Shown piece after piece: positions 1-11,462 of a stretch of DNA of 49,662 nt. Position numbers and translations under genes: made by a program. The notes under the pieces are model-generated. The model was not told where the DNA came from. It did not search any database and saw nothing but the letters and a program-made list of their open reading frames with translations. The stretch is from Chara braunii (taxonomy: Eukaryota > Streptophyta > Charophyceae > Charales > Characeae), in NCBI GenBank assembly GCA_003427395.1, contig BFEA01000200.1:2119975-2169636 (forward strand), given 5' to 3'. The first letter of the stretch is position 1, and the number at the start of each line of letters is the position of its first letter.

Positions 1-126
1 GAACTCTCTAGACCAGATCTTGGATCTTTTGCAAAGGTCAGAATATAGGCTAGCAGCACAGTCGTCCTTGCCGTTAACGACGATGTCAGACCCCTTTCCG
101 CTACAGGCTGGCACACAGCCAAGTGG
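1..126 (+). pseudogene. stray gag fragment of a chromovirus, placed by misassembly
   Basis: This stretch repeats 2882-3007, the part of gag after the coiled-coil-like segment, with about six base differences near its 3' end. It stops exactly where adaptor sequence begins at 127. It is therefore either a second element copy or an allele, joined here artificially. It should not be read as a gene. Confidence 0.85.
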
Positions 127-164
127 CTGTCTCTTATACACATCTAGATGTGTATAAGAGACAG
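127..164. other. Nextera-type junction adaptor left in the assembly
   Basis: Two 19 bp Tn5 mosaic ends sit back to back: CTGTCTCTTATACACATCT is followed directly by its reverse complement. This is the junction adaptor produced in tagmentation mate-pair libraries. A perfect 38 bp palindrome of exactly this sequence is not expected in a plant or algal genome, so it marks an untrimmed read used in contig building. Confidence 0.97.
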
Positions 165-255
165 GCCCAAAGCACTGTCAAAACGCGGACTTAACCCTGA
201 GCCTAAACCCCTAAACTGCCGTTTTCAGGCGGCGCACTACTTGTGGCCGCCTGAC
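165..255. other. unassigned 91 bp between adaptor and partial LTR
   Basis: This has no match to the corresponding part of the 3' LTR (8031-8120). It includes a short CCTAAACCCCTAAAC stretch that resembles two plant telomere units but is too short to call telomeric. It could be flanking DNA or the other side of an assembly join. Confidence 0.4.
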
Positions 256-992
256 ACCGGTCTACTATCTGAATCTGGTCGCAGGCCTCGATGAAAGAGG
301 CGCAACTGCATCTCCTGGGCCCCAACTGCATCGGGCCTGGGTACAGGTACTGGGGCCCAGGCACAGGCTCAAGGGGAGGCCGCCCACACGCAACACTGGC
401 ATATCGGCAAGCAGGGCGAGTGGGCAGGGATCTTGGCCATTGCGGGCAATGCCAGCACCCTGCGCGTTTGCGAGTTGCTTTGTTGCGCTAGGCTGAGGAA
501 AGCAGGCAGGCGCTAAGCGGTAGAGCGCTGCCTGGGCGCAGGGCGCTGGCAGCCATAACCGGGCTGCCTCTGGGCGCAAAGGAGGAAGGGTGAAGGTGGT
601 TCTTCGGAGGTAAAGGGCGCTGTGTGGGATAACAAGGGAGAGTGAGGGAGAAGAGGGAGATGTACCTGGTGGAGATGGGAGGTCGGCATTGGTGTTGACA
701 TCATTACTCGCTGGTCGTCAAGTTGTCTGGTTGCTTTCATACTGTAGTTGTAGTGTTAGGCCGTAGAGTAAGTAGGGCGCCTGGCGCCATTCAAGAGAGA
801 GAGCTACATTGGGTTATGCTGTTGGTGTTGCCCTGTTGGGCTTGGACATTGAGTCACGATTCTTCTGTATCGTTCTCAAATGGATAGTTACTCGGTTTCA
901 TTGTGCTATCTGCTCTTGCTTTGACTACTTGGACTTTAGTGTGATTTTGCAATTTAGATTTTTGTGCTTCGTCCATATTCATGTTCCTTGCA
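256..992 (+). repeat. 5' LTR of the chromovirus, partial (3' 737 bp only)
   Basis: This matches 8121-8857 base for base in length (737 bp each) with scattered substitutions and no indel. Homology starts abruptly at ACCGGTCTAC and ends at CCTTGCA, the LTR 3' terminus. The first 303 bp present in the 3' LTR are missing, so the left end was lost by deletion or by the misassembly just upstream. Confidence 0.85.
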
Positions 993-996
993 TTTT

Positions 997-1014
997 TGTA
1001 TCGGAGCTGGTTTG
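997..1014 (+). promoter_or_regulatory. putative primer binding site, initiator-tRNA-Met-like
   Basis: The sequence GTATCGGAGCTGG lies a few bases after the LTR end. It resembles the plant Ty3/gypsy PBS core TATCAGAGC, which is complementary to the initiator tRNA-Met 3' end. One core base differs, so the site may have drifted. Confidence 0.5.
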
Positions 1015-2357
1015 ATTCGCCACTTACCTTGGTGCGTTGGCGTTAGACAGACTTGGTGCGTTGACGATGCTTCTTCGCAGTTGGTTCTTGTGACGTCAGG
1101 CCATATTAGGCGCACAGCCTGGGTAGAGAGTTGTGCGCCGGAAGGCTAAGACGACATTGATTGCCGTCGTGACAGGCGGAATGTATGATTGGTGATGAAA
1201 GCATGTTGATGTGGCATTAGGCTGAGGTGGCACTGCATTACGTTGTGAATGGTACCGAGGCCAAGACCGGTCATCAAATGCACACTCAACTCAATTGGTG
1301 AGAAATCTGTGGTTGGGGCCAGCTATCTGCAGGTACGTTGTTCCCTTACCTTATCTACTCCTCAAATCTCTTCTTACCGCGAGGAAGTGAGTCCAACTTG
1401 AAAGTCCTCTCTTTTGGTGAGGTGTCGTGAGCACGCTACCTTGAGAGACGACAATCTTCCCGGAAGCATCTGGAAGGAGAAAGGGCGGTGCCTCTGAAGG
1501 GCCCTGGTTGAAGCACTGGGTCACGGTCACCATGCCAACCCAATGGGAGTAGGTCACACATGCGATGGCTGTTGTCCACTTTGGCACTTTGCTGCGCTGA
1601 TAGAAGTCCTGCCGGGTGTGCCAGCCCATAAGAGACGCTTACCAGACCGTCTATAAACATTTCTGGTTGGGGACTCAGTGTTGACTCTGGCTGTGATCGT
1701 CGTCCTGTCTGCGACGTTAAATAATTCATGCGGAGATGGGGGCTCTCCTTAAATCCCTCATGATCAACCAGATCATACTGGGCAGTAAGGCTCGTTCCGT
1801 ACGAGGGTAAATAAGAGTGGATGGGCTGGCTTGCTCGGCAATGACTTGGGCACAGGGGTGGGCCGAAAACAAACACAAAAACACCGTTGCTCATTGATGC
1901 TATTCGGTATGTTGGATTGAGGGGAGGGTAGGTTCTAATTGATGCTCAACTGGAAACACAACCATACCCACTAATCATACATCTGCAACATGGTCGTGGC
2001 TTATTATTGATTAGTTGGTTGACAGCTGCTAACACCTCACAGACAAATTAGAGTAGGACTGTTGTATACTACCATAGCCAATTCTATCTAATGCTGTTGT
2101 AAGTGAACCAATCAAGATACACCTAGACTATGTTGATAGTCTATTGTAAATGTTGTAGGCTGCCACTTGATCAGTACAAGTAGGGGACCTGCCGGACACA
2201 ATTATTTTTAGAAAATTAGGTGTCGGTCAGACACATGCTGTGGTAGGACTCCACTAGGGGGTTGTAGTGCAGACAGTGTTTGCCTAACTGATGAGTGGGT
2301 CAGACACCAATGAGGGTAGAGTTGACAATAGGAGACTAACACGTTCGAGGGCAATCA
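1015..2357 (+). other. untranslated leader of the chromovirus
   Basis: About 1.3 kb lies between the PBS and the first gag codons. No reading frame here gives a recognisable protein. It is interpreted as the 5' leader of the element because it sits between LTR/PBS and gag. Confidence 0.55.
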
Positions 2358-4115
2358 TTGTTTCAGGCCTTACAACCGGAAGACAAAAAACGGCTTCGTG
2401 CCGAGCGAAGAGCCCGTGCTCTTGCAACAGCGTTGGCAGCAGCAAACGAAGCAGCTAGAGAGCAGGCAGCAGTAGCCAGAGCAGCAACAATGGCTAATGG
2501 CGCAGGCTCTGATGCGTCCTTGTTTGGGACCCAGTTGGGAATGCCCCTTGGTCCCACGGGTACGTCCGGTTCAATGAGTTATGGGCAGTCTACAAGTCAA
2601 ATGGCGGGCTCGCAGTTAAGCCCGTTGACCCCACACGCTAGGGAGCTCCTAGAGCTCCAACAGGTCGAAAGGATCCGCGAGCGGTTAGAGAGGAAACTGA
2701 AGCAGGCAACCGATAGAGAAAGAGAGATCAAAAATAGAACAGCCAGGCTTGATACATTAGAGGCAGACAAGGCTGCGTTAGAGGGTTTGGATGAGTCAGG
2801 AATGTCTGACCAACTGAAGGTATTAAAGAACAATATGTTGTCGTTTCATACGCACGTGGACAGCAGATTGGACTTTATGCAGAACTCTCTAGACCAGATC
2901 TTGGATCTTTTGCAAAGGTCAGAATATAGGCTAGCAGCACAGTCGTCCTTGCCGTTAACGACGATGTCAGACCCCTATCCTGTACAAGCTGGCACACAAC
3001 CAAGTGGTACGTCTGCAGCAGCCGCACAGACTGTTGCTTCTTCTTCTTCGGGTCCAGCGGTGATAGCTACACAACCACCGCAATAACCTGTTCCTCAACA
3101 GGGACAGTCGCAAGGTCAATGGTACCCTAAGACCCCTATGAAACCGCCTCCTTCCTTCTCATGAGAGAAGAAGGACGAGGAACTCAACACATGGTTGAGA
3201 ACGGTTCCGGTATGGGTAAAGGTAAAGAGGACTTTGCAGGAGGAGGAGGTGATTACTGTTGCGTCTTACCTTGAGGGTAAGGCAGCAAAATGGCTAGATG
3301 GTTTAGTTGCAAAGGTCGGGTACGGACGACGCATGGCGGACTAGGCTAAGACCATTACATTATCTTGGTTCTTAGAGATGGTAGAAGCTCGTTAGCACAA
3401 TCCTCGGCAGACACAAATGGTCACTGATGCGATGCATAGACTAGACCAACGAAAGTTTAAGTCAGTCAGAGAGCTTACGACTACCGTGGAAAGCCTCATC
3501 GTCGTTCCCGGCATCAATTACGATAACCAGTTTCAGTTGACTACATTTGTGAGATGTCTCCCAGAGAACCTCAGGAATTTGCTGGCCAGCGAGGCTCGCC
3601 TCGAGTATCACTCGTTTGAGACGTTGTCTAAAAAAACCTTAGATTTGGAGGCCACTCTAGGAAATGCTCAACCTTCTCAGAATGACGCGAGGAAGAAGAA
3701 GAGTCCACAAGAATGGAAGAAGAAGGGGGCTAAATTGATGATGGTTGAGTCCGATGGAACTCAAACAGAGATTGACGAGCTCACAGACATGTTGGACGTT
3801 TCAGAGTACGACGGCGAGGAGATCGCTGAGGGTAGCACCCTCGCTGCAGTAGTTAAGGCTAAGGCTGGTGCCCGAGTGAAGGGCCATCAAAAGAGTCAAG
3901 GGAAGGCCGCCTCCAATCAGACCAAAGTTGCTGATTGGGTCAAGGCAGGTCTTGATCAAGAAGTGTGGCGGGACCGCCGAGTGCGTGGTGCTTGTATTAA
4001 CTGTGGTGAATACGGACACACCTAGTACAGGTGTCAGAACGCAAAGGTCACGCAGAAGATACCTCATAAGATGGGGGCATCTTCTTCCCAGGCTTCTAGC
4101 TCGGGAAACACGTGA
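2358..4115 (+). pseudogene. gag: Ty3/gypsy gag, broken by five stops
   Basis: This would encode the capsid/nucleocapsid polyprotein that packages element RNA in the cytoplasm. The frame is continuous from 2358 to the TGA at 4113, interrupted only at 3084 (TAA), 3162 (TGA), 3342 (TAG), 3393 (TAG) and 4023 (TAG). The N-terminal 200 residues are charged and alanine-rich with a coiled-coil-like heptad stretch. The capsid-like part follows (ELNTWLRTVPVW near 3180, then MVTDAMHRLDQRKF from 3417). The nucleocapsid zinc knuckle is C-x2-C-x4-H-x4-C at about 3994-4035, and the 4023 stop falls inside it at a position that is probably Trp. Gag and pol overlap around 4112 in different frames, so the parent element probably used frameshifting. 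No indels are seen. Confidence 0.85.
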
Positions 4116-7100
4116 GGCCGGTGGAAGTTTTAGCTGCTTCTACTCATGGTGAAGTGGGCCAGAAACCCTCCCCACTTCATGAGATGGCCATAGCTAATGA
4201 CTCTTTAGTCACCCCGCAGACTCATCCAGACCAAACTATGCTTTGTACGTTGGATATGTCTGAAGCCTTAGAAGATCTGGAAAGTGAGTGGTCAAACAAG
4301 GACCCTCGTGAATCTTGGGTGGCACCAAGGAAAGGTCCTAGAGGGGAATATTTCATGGTGGAAGTTGATGTAGGACGCCGCAAATGTGGTGCCTTCATAG
4401 ACATTGGCTCCACGCGGAATTACATAAGTCGCGACTGTTTGGAAAGGTTGCACGTACAGGACCGGGTACAACACCTTAGTAGACCTGTAGCATCTACTTT
4501 GGCCAATAAGGAGCGCATGATAGTCACAAACTATATCAAGGATGTAGTTTGTACCTTCTCCTATGGAGGACGGGAACTTAATCATAAGATTCCATTCCTG
4601 GTTAGCGACGATTTTCCATTCGACATGTTGTTAGGCATGTACTACCTTGAGGTTGTCAAGCCCCAGTTTGACTGGGACAAGAAGGTGTTAAAACATAAGT
4701 TGCATGATGGCAGAACAGTCAGATTGACTAAGTTCAAAGCGAGTAGCATAATAGATACCTATGGCTGCTTGTGTGCATCAGCGTTCTATAATTATTACAA
4801 ACAGAACCAAGAGGAGGGTATGTACCTTGTGTATGTCTCTGAGAAAGGGGAGGCCGTTAAAACACCCCAAGAGATAGAACACGTCGTTGCTAAGTTCCCT
4901 AATTTGTTCGAGGAGCCTACAGGAATCATAGAAAGAGAGGTTGTCCACGCCATAGAAATCATTCCAGGGAGTAAAACCCCAAAGGGAAGGATCTATAGGA
5001 TGGCTCCGGCCGAGTTGGAGGAACTTCGGCGACAACTGAAAGAGCTGACAGAAAAGGGATGGATCCGGCCAAGTACTTCCCCCTACGGATCTCCAGTGCT
5101 ATTTGTACCGAAGAAGGGGGGTACATTGAGGATGTGCATTGACTATAGAGGCCTCAATGTCATCACAGTGAAGAACGCAGAGCCTTTGCCTCGCATAGAC
5201 GACCTATTGGATAGGGTGCAGGGATGCAAGTATTATAGCAAGATAGATTTAAAATCCGACTACCATCAGATCGCAATAAGACCTGAGGATCAGCACAAGA
5301 CTGCATTTCAGACCAGATATGAGTTTGTTGTGATGCCCTTTGGCCCTTGTAACGCGCCGGATACATTCCAGCATGCCATGAATAGGATCTTCCATGACCA
5401 TTTAGATAAGTTTGTCGTTGTTTATCTCGACGATATTCTAATCTTTAGTAAGTCTGTCAAAGAGCATGCACAACACGTTGAGACTGTACTCTCACTCTTG
5501 CGACAACACAAGTATAAGGTCAACCTAGAGAATTGTGAGTTCGGATGTACTAAGGTCTTATATTTGGGTCATGAAGTATCTGCGGAAGGGATTAGGCCGG
5601 AAGATGCGAAGGTGGCTAGTATAAGGGACTGGCCACGACCTCAGACTGTTACTGAGGTCAGATCTTTCTTAGGAATGTACGACTATTATAGGAACTTCGT
5701 AAAGAACTATTCTACAGTCTCCTTTCCTTTGACAGATCTAACTCGACTTGACACGCCGTGAGACTGGAGTGATGAGTGCGAGGCTGCTTTCAAACGATTG
5801 AAGCATGCTCTCATGAATCATGAGGTTCTCATGGTTCCCGATCCTCAAAAGCCATTCATAGTGACCACTGACGCAAGCCAATACGACATCGGCGCAGTGC
5901 TGGCTCATCAGGATGGGAAGAAGTTGAAACCGATTGAGTACATGAGCAAGAAAATGTTATCAAAGAAACTGGCAAAGTCCACCTACGAAAGGGAACTCTA
6001 TGCTCTTTACAAAGCTCTTGTCCACTGGAGGCATTTCCTGTTGGGACGGTTTTTCTACTTGAGAACTGACCATCAGACCCTGAAATGGATCAAGACTCAA
6101 CCGGCTCTCTCTGATGCACTCAAGCGATGGATTGAGGTCATAGATCAGTATGATTTCAAGCTAGAGTATCTGAAGGGAGAGTACAACAAGGTTGCAGATG
6201 CGCTGTCCCGTAGAGCAGACTACCTAGGGGCGCTAGTTTTTTGGTTTGGTGTATCTTAGGAAGTAACTCAATCGTTGGTGGGAGCCTATCAGGAAGACCC
6301 TGTCATGATGGACATCATGCGCAAACTTCAGGCAAAAGACAAGGCCACAGAAAGTGAGTTTGTGATGGTGGATGGGTTACTCTTTCTTGATAAGGCCGGG
6401 TGTAAAAGGTTAGTAGTTTCATCGAGTGAGAGTTTGCGTAGTTTATTTCTAGGAGAATGTCATGACGCAACCGGACTCTTTGGCTACAAAAAGACAAGTG
6501 TCAATCTAGTACAACGATTTTGGTGGCCTGGAATGCTAGATGACGCAAAGAGGTATGTACAGACCTGTCAGGTCTGTCAGCGGGACAAGCCGCAAACTCA
6601 AGCACCGCTTGGGTTGTTGAAACCCTAACATCATGATATCCCCGCTGGTCCAGGACAAAGTGTTTCCATGGATTTCATGGACACCCTGGTGACCAGTAAG
6701 AATGGCAAGAGGCACATCTTCGTCATCATCGATCGATTCACCAAGTACGCTAGACTAGTTGTCATGCAAGAGACCGCAAGGACTGACCACGTCATCAAGT
6801 TGTTTATGGACAACTGGGTGCGTGATTTTGGACTTCCAAAGTCAATTGTTAGTGACAGAGATGTCCGATTCACAAGTGAGTTGTGGAAGAAGACTGCTGA
6901 GCAGATGGGCAGTCAACTTCAGATGACTTCAGGGAATCATCCCGAAGCCAATGGACAGGCCGAGCAAATGAGCAGAGTTGTACAGCACTTGCTGAGGCAT
7001 TACATCAAGCCCAGCCAGGATGATTGAGATGAGAAGTTGCCTCTCATCGCCAGCCTGTACAACAATGTTGTACACAACAATATCGGCATCAGTCCTAATC

Positions 7101-7780
7101 AACTGCACTTGGGATGGAAGTCTAGATCAGCTCTAGACTTCCTCCTACCTGAAAACCGACCCTCTGCAACTCTAGGCACACTTGAGTATGATGTGCAGTA
7201 TGAGAAGTTGTCGCAGCAAGCTGTCGAGCACATCAAGAAAGCTCAGCAAGCAATGATTGCTTCTGAGAACAAGCATCGACGACAGTCCTTATTTCAGGTA
7301 GGGGAACGTGTCTGGGTCAAGGTTAGTGAGCTAGGACATGAATTCGGGATCTCTCGTAAACTAATGCCTTAGTATTTTGGTCCCTGGAAAGTCTTGGATG
7401 TAGTGGGGGATGAGATGGATGGTCCTACCTATGTTATCCGTATCCCTAGACACCTACACACTCACCCTGTCTTTCATGCCTCAAAGCTTGCACCTTTCGC
7501 TGAGACAGATCAATTCCCTTCAAGGAGATCGATGCTGCCCCCAACCATGGATGGTCATGTGAATATCGACGACATTGTGGATCACAAAGATCTGCCTGTT
7601 CATAAGCCATTGGGTAGAGGAAGATCTTCAAAACCCAAGCGGGAGTATCGCGTCAGATTCAGGCATCATACAAATCCAAAGGAAGATCGATGGTTCACCA
7701 GAGAGGAACTGATTGACACAGCTCCTCAAGTGGTGGCAGAGTATGAGAGAATGTTAAAAGGGAAGGCACTTGCGAAGTAA
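4112..7780 (+). pseudogene. pol: Ty3/gypsy chromovirus pol (PR-RT-RH-IN-chromodomain), five stops
   Basis: This is one frame throughout, with stops at 5759 (TGA), 6257 (TAG), 6626 (TAA), 7025 (TGA) and 7370 (TAG). The protease motif reads FIDIGST; the usual Thr/Ser of D-T/S-G is Ile. Reverse transcriptase keeps GTLRMCIDYRGLN and the catalytic Y-L-D-D (residues 438-441 from 4112). RNase H starts near 5855 (FIVTTDASQYDIGAVLAHQD). Integrase has a degraded HHCC finger (second His replaced, Cys pair kept near 6575), then the D, D and E region (IIDRFTKYA; IVSDRDVRF; NHPEANGQAE). The C-terminus (7560-7760) reads VNIDDIVDHKDL, YRVRFRHH and WFTREELI, a chromodomain-like fold that would target insertion to heterochromatin. 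It is dead as it stands but complete in layout. Confidence 0.92.
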
Positions 7781-7803
7781 GCATCTCAACGGACTTTCGA
7801 AGC

Positions 7804-7817
7804 TAAGGGGGATGGAA
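7804..7817 (+). promoter_or_regulatory. polypurine tract
   Basis: The run AAGGGGGATGGAA lies directly before the TG that opens the 3' LTR. It would prime plus-strand DNA synthesis in the parent element. Confidence 0.8.
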
Positions 7818-8857
7818 TGTGAGGATTGAGCCCTCAAGAAGGGGCCTTGCCATGATGTACATGTTCTGGGCTAAAGCCCCAGCAAGCCTCATGCCCGCCC
7901 TAAGTGAAGGCGGGCCAGCAAATCAACAAGAGCCCTCTGTGCAAACATTTCACGAAGTGGGGTCCATACAGTTGCAGCACGCCAGTTGGTTGGTGTGCAC
8001 CGAGTATCGGAGCTCTGCAAATGCAGAAATCCCAGGGCCCCGAGTTGGTTAGGCCCTAGGCACATAAACGTGAGGCCGACAATGCATGCTGGATATAGAG
8101 GCCGAAAATGCCAATGGGAAACCGGTCTACTATCTGAATCTGGTCGCAGGCCTTGATGAAAGAGGCGCAACTGCATCTCCTGGGCCCCAACTGCATCGGG
8201 CCTGGGTGCATGTACTGGGGCCCAGGCACAGGCTCAAGGGGAGGCCGCCCACATGCAACACTGGCATATAGGCAAGCAGGGCGAGTGGGCAGGGATCTTG
8301 ACCATTGCGGGCAATGCCAGCACGCTGCACGTTTGCGAGCTGCTGTGCTACGCTAGGCTGAGGAAAGCAGGCAGGCGCTAAGCGGTAGAGCGCTGCCTGG
8401 GCGCAGGGCGCTGGCGGCCATAGCCGGGCTGCCTGTGGGCGCAGAGGAGGAAGGGCGAAGGTGGCTCTTCGGAAGTGAAGGGCGCTGTGTGGGATAACAA
8501 GGGAGAGTGAGGGAGAAGAGGGAGACGTACCTGGTGGAGATGGGAGGTCGGCATTGGTGTTGACATCATCACTCGCTGGTCGTCAAGTTGTCTGGTTGCT
8601 TTCATACTGTAGTTGTAGTGTTAGGCTGTAGAGTAGGTAGGGCGCATGGCGCCATTCAAGAGAGAGAGCTACATTGGGTTATGCTGTTGGTGTTGCCCTG
8701 TTGGGCTTGGACATTGACTCACGATTCTTCTGTATCGTTCTCAAATGGATGGTTACTCGGTTCCATTGTGCTATCTGCTCTTGCTTTGACTACTTGGACT
8801 TCAGTGTGATTTTGCAATCTGGATTTTTGTGCTTCGTCCATATTCATGTTCCTTGCA
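7818..8857 (+). repeat. 3' LTR of the chromovirus, full length (1,040 bp)
   Basis: It opens with TGTGAGG immediately after the polypurine tract and closes with CCTTGCA. Its last 737 bp match the partial 5' LTR at 256-992. Target-site duplication cannot be tested because the left end of the element is missing. The last bases abut a TA repeat. Confidence 0.85.
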
Positions 8858-9099
8858 TATATATATATATTATATATATATACGGCGCCGGAAGGTCGCG
8901 GGAGAGCATCGAAGAGAGCGTAGCGTCGGGGAACTACTCCCGCCTAGTGCCTACATAAGCGTGGTCAGGGAGTGTTCAGTGTGAGGAGCAAAGCGACCAC
9001 AGTAGGGAGGGCGCGCCGTGTGTGAGGAATCCGTCGTTCGTGCGGTGCTCTGTTTTTTTGTGTGTGGCCACTTATGCGGGCGACAGCTGCATTCGAAGC

Positions 9100-9190
<91 letters not shown>

Positions 9191-9191
9191 N

Positions 9192-9261
<70 letters not shown>

Positions 9262-9420
9262 GTCGGACGTCCTGTCGGTGGTCCGCGAAAGGGTGGATGG
9301 CAAGGAAGTAATTGTCTAGGAGACGAAGTACGAGAGGGGCAAGGAACTCGATCGAGATATGGAGTGGGGCCCCGTTGTGGAGGTGCGGGAGAGTCGTACT
9401 TACTATGAGCTTGTCAATGG
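8858..9420. repeat. post-LTR spacer with TA and long GA microsatellites
   Basis: A short interrupted TA tract (8856-8881) is followed by about 220 bp of moderately GC-rich sequence with no recognised gene. A (GA)n array then runs from about 9101 to 9257, with a single N at 9191 where the repeat length was not resolved. After it, 9258-9420 is open in one frame but matches nothing I recognise. Confidence 0.7.
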
Positions 9421-9422
9421 TC

Positions 9423-9804
9423 TCATCACCATGTGGGTCGAGAAAAGGTTAACCGACCCCCCATTTTTCACCTCAATTTATAAGAAAACCATAAGGCCAT
9501 CCCAAGCAAACTTCACACCAATCTATAGAGTGCACTTCTTACTAACACATTATTAATCATCCTGAAAATCCTGAAATTTTGATGAAGTTGTTTTTTGGCA
9601 AAATTGCCTGAAAATGCACTTTTGAGTTGTTGTTTTATGTGTTTTTATTTTGATTTTTTTGGTATTTTTTTTAATAATGTGTTAGTAAGAAGTGCACTTT
9701 ATAGATTGGTGTGAAGTTTGCTTGGGATTGCCTTATGGTTTTCTTATAAATTGAGGTGAAAAATGGGGGGTCGGTTAACCTTTTCTCGACCCACATGGCG
9801 ATGA
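9423..9804. mobile_element. foldback / MITE-like element with ~130 bp inverted arms
   Basis: The left arm (9423-9557) reads as the near-perfect reverse complement of the right arm (9670-9804); only scattered differences are seen, such as the bases after GTGCACTT. The arms start at CATGTGGGTCGAG and meet an AT-rich loop of about 110 bp. No reading frame of note lies inside. A clear target-site duplication is not visible, because the flanking bases continue the palindrome weakly. Confidence 0.8.
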
Positions 9805-10619
9805 TCGTAGGTGGGCTGGGGTATGATGGCGACAAAAATCTCATTGAGGTTGTCTTGTTCGTCCTTAAGTCGTTTGCCATCGTCCTTGACACGTGGCAGA
9901 TGCGGACGCGTGATGTCGTTGGCGATGTCGTCAGGTTCCTAGTGTTCGTCCTGGCCGAAGAGCATATGGGTGCCATGCACAGGAACGCATCGTACGTGGC
10001 ACACATGGAGCTCCCCCTACGAGAGAGAGGTTACCTTCAAGGGCCGGTCCAAACTTTCTCCCCGGAGGACGACATACGGGTTGTGCGACACATGTGGTAG
10101 AGAGGAGCAGGGCAGTGCATGGGTGTGAGCACAACAGTGGAACGAACGCATGCAACCAGAAACCCCCTCCCAACAACGAAGACAGTTCATGTTCTCTGCT
10201 GGCGTTTGTCAATGTGTTTTGTGCAACTGCCGTTCCTGGGCAATTTTGTCAGAGGTGCATGGGTGATGAACGGTGCAATGTGACGAGGGTGTTCGTTTTC
10301 GATATGAGGCAGTGGGCGTGGAGAAGGTGACATGGCATTCGTTACGCACATGTGACGTGGCTTCATATCATGGATACATGTTGTGGAACTCGGAAGCCAT
10401 ATATCCTTAGCGTCGGTGTAGGTGGAATTGTCGTCATAGCAAATTGTTGGTCGTCGGGTTTTGTTTTTGCCCTGGGGATGTCGTTTTTTTTTCCGTAGGG
10501 GCGGCTATCATTTAGTGGATGTCGTGTCACTTGGTAAGTGCAGAGGCGGCTTTCAATGTCCAGACGGTGATTTATCTACACAGTTTCGAACTAACCTATT
10601 CGTTTTTGAAAATTGTCTC

Positions 10620-10621
<2 letters not shown>
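9805..10621. other. no recognised feature
   Basis: Frames of up to about 114 codons exist here, but they lack any family signature and are interrupted by low-complexity sequence. I see no RNA gene or repeat boundary apart from the CT array that follows. Confidence 0.4.

Positions 10622-10672
<51 letters not shown>
10622..10672. repeat. (CT)n microsatellite
   Basis: A pure CT dinucleotide tract of about 50 bp lies immediately before the GAT-rich palindrome. Confidence 0.95.
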
Positions 10673-10675
<3 letters not shown>

Positions 10676-10689
10676 CTGTGAAGTCTGTA

Positions 10690-10720
10690 ACGACGATGAT
10701 GGTGATGATGGTGATGATGG

Positions 10721-10779
<59 letters not shown>

Positions 10780-11143
10780 GCGTTAACGTTGATGACGGTG
10801 ATAATGGTCACGACAGTGTCATATTTTTTTGCGATGAAATTTGTAATGACAATGATGATAATGATGATGACGATGATGATTATGACGGTTGTGATGTTGA
10901 AGACGTTGATGACGATAATAACGATGATGACAATGACAATGACAACGACGCAGGTGTTCATGTTGAGGTATTGGATGACGATATGCCGACGGTGATGACG
11001 CTGGCGTCATCATCGCCAGCGTCATCACTGTCGTCATCGACATCCAACACTTCATCATGAACGTCTGCTTCGTTGACACTGTCATCACTATCATGATCGT
11101 CATGACCGTCATCACCGTCACAACCATCATAATCATCATCGTT

Positions 11144-11179
<36 letters not shown>

Positions 11180-11180
11180 T
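10690..11180. repeat. GAT/ATC triplet repeat arranged as a large palindrome
   Basis: The left half is rich in GAT and GAC triplets and the right half in ATC and GTC. The centre is near 11007 (GATGACGCTGGCG, spacer, CGCCAGCGTCATC). Unique words inside the left arm, such as GGTGTTCATGTTGAGG, have inverted partners in the right arm (for example 11044-11060), so this is a true inverted duplication and not two independent triplet arrays. Confidence 0.8.
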
Positions 11181-11183
11181 GAT

Positions 11184-11302
11184 AATGGGCACACAATATA
11201 TGTGTGTGTGTGTGTATGTGTGTGTGTGTGTGTGTGTGTTTGCTCTTTCGTCACCCTGTTTTCATTTTCTTCCTTTTTTGTTTTCCATCCAAGTATGGGC
11301 AC

Positions 11303-11363
<61 letters not shown>
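11184..11363. repeat. duplicated ATGGGCACACAATATAT followed by (TG)n and (TA)n
   Basis: The same 17 bp word occurs at about 11185 and 11295. After the first copy comes a TG tract (to 11239), and after the second a TA tract (11307-11363). A duplication of about 110 bp with divergent microsatellite fate explains this. Confidence 0.75.
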
Positions 11364-11369
<6 letters not shown>

Positions 11370-11462
11370 CGTGGATGTTTTGCTGGCTTGTGATGGGGTG
11401 TGAACCGATAGTCTGTAGAGTTTTCCATCTGGTGTAGGTGAGTGATAGTCTACTTTGATTTT

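Noticed and set aside
165-255. Telomere-like CCTAAACCCCTAAAC
   Set aside because: Only about two irregular units, with no array.
2291-2320. CTGATGAGTGGGTCAGAC, hammerhead-like start
   Set aside because: No GAAA box follows a plausible stem II and no cleavage triplet with pairing arms is present.
9018-9408. Arg/Glu (RE)n open frames
   Set aside because: Pure (GA)n microsatellite translated; the same occurs at every GA array in the window.
10461-11060. Open frame rich in Asp (poly-D) as an acidic protein gene
   Set aside because: It is a translation of CT and GAT microsatellites, and other frames give poly-Met or poly-Ile of equal length.
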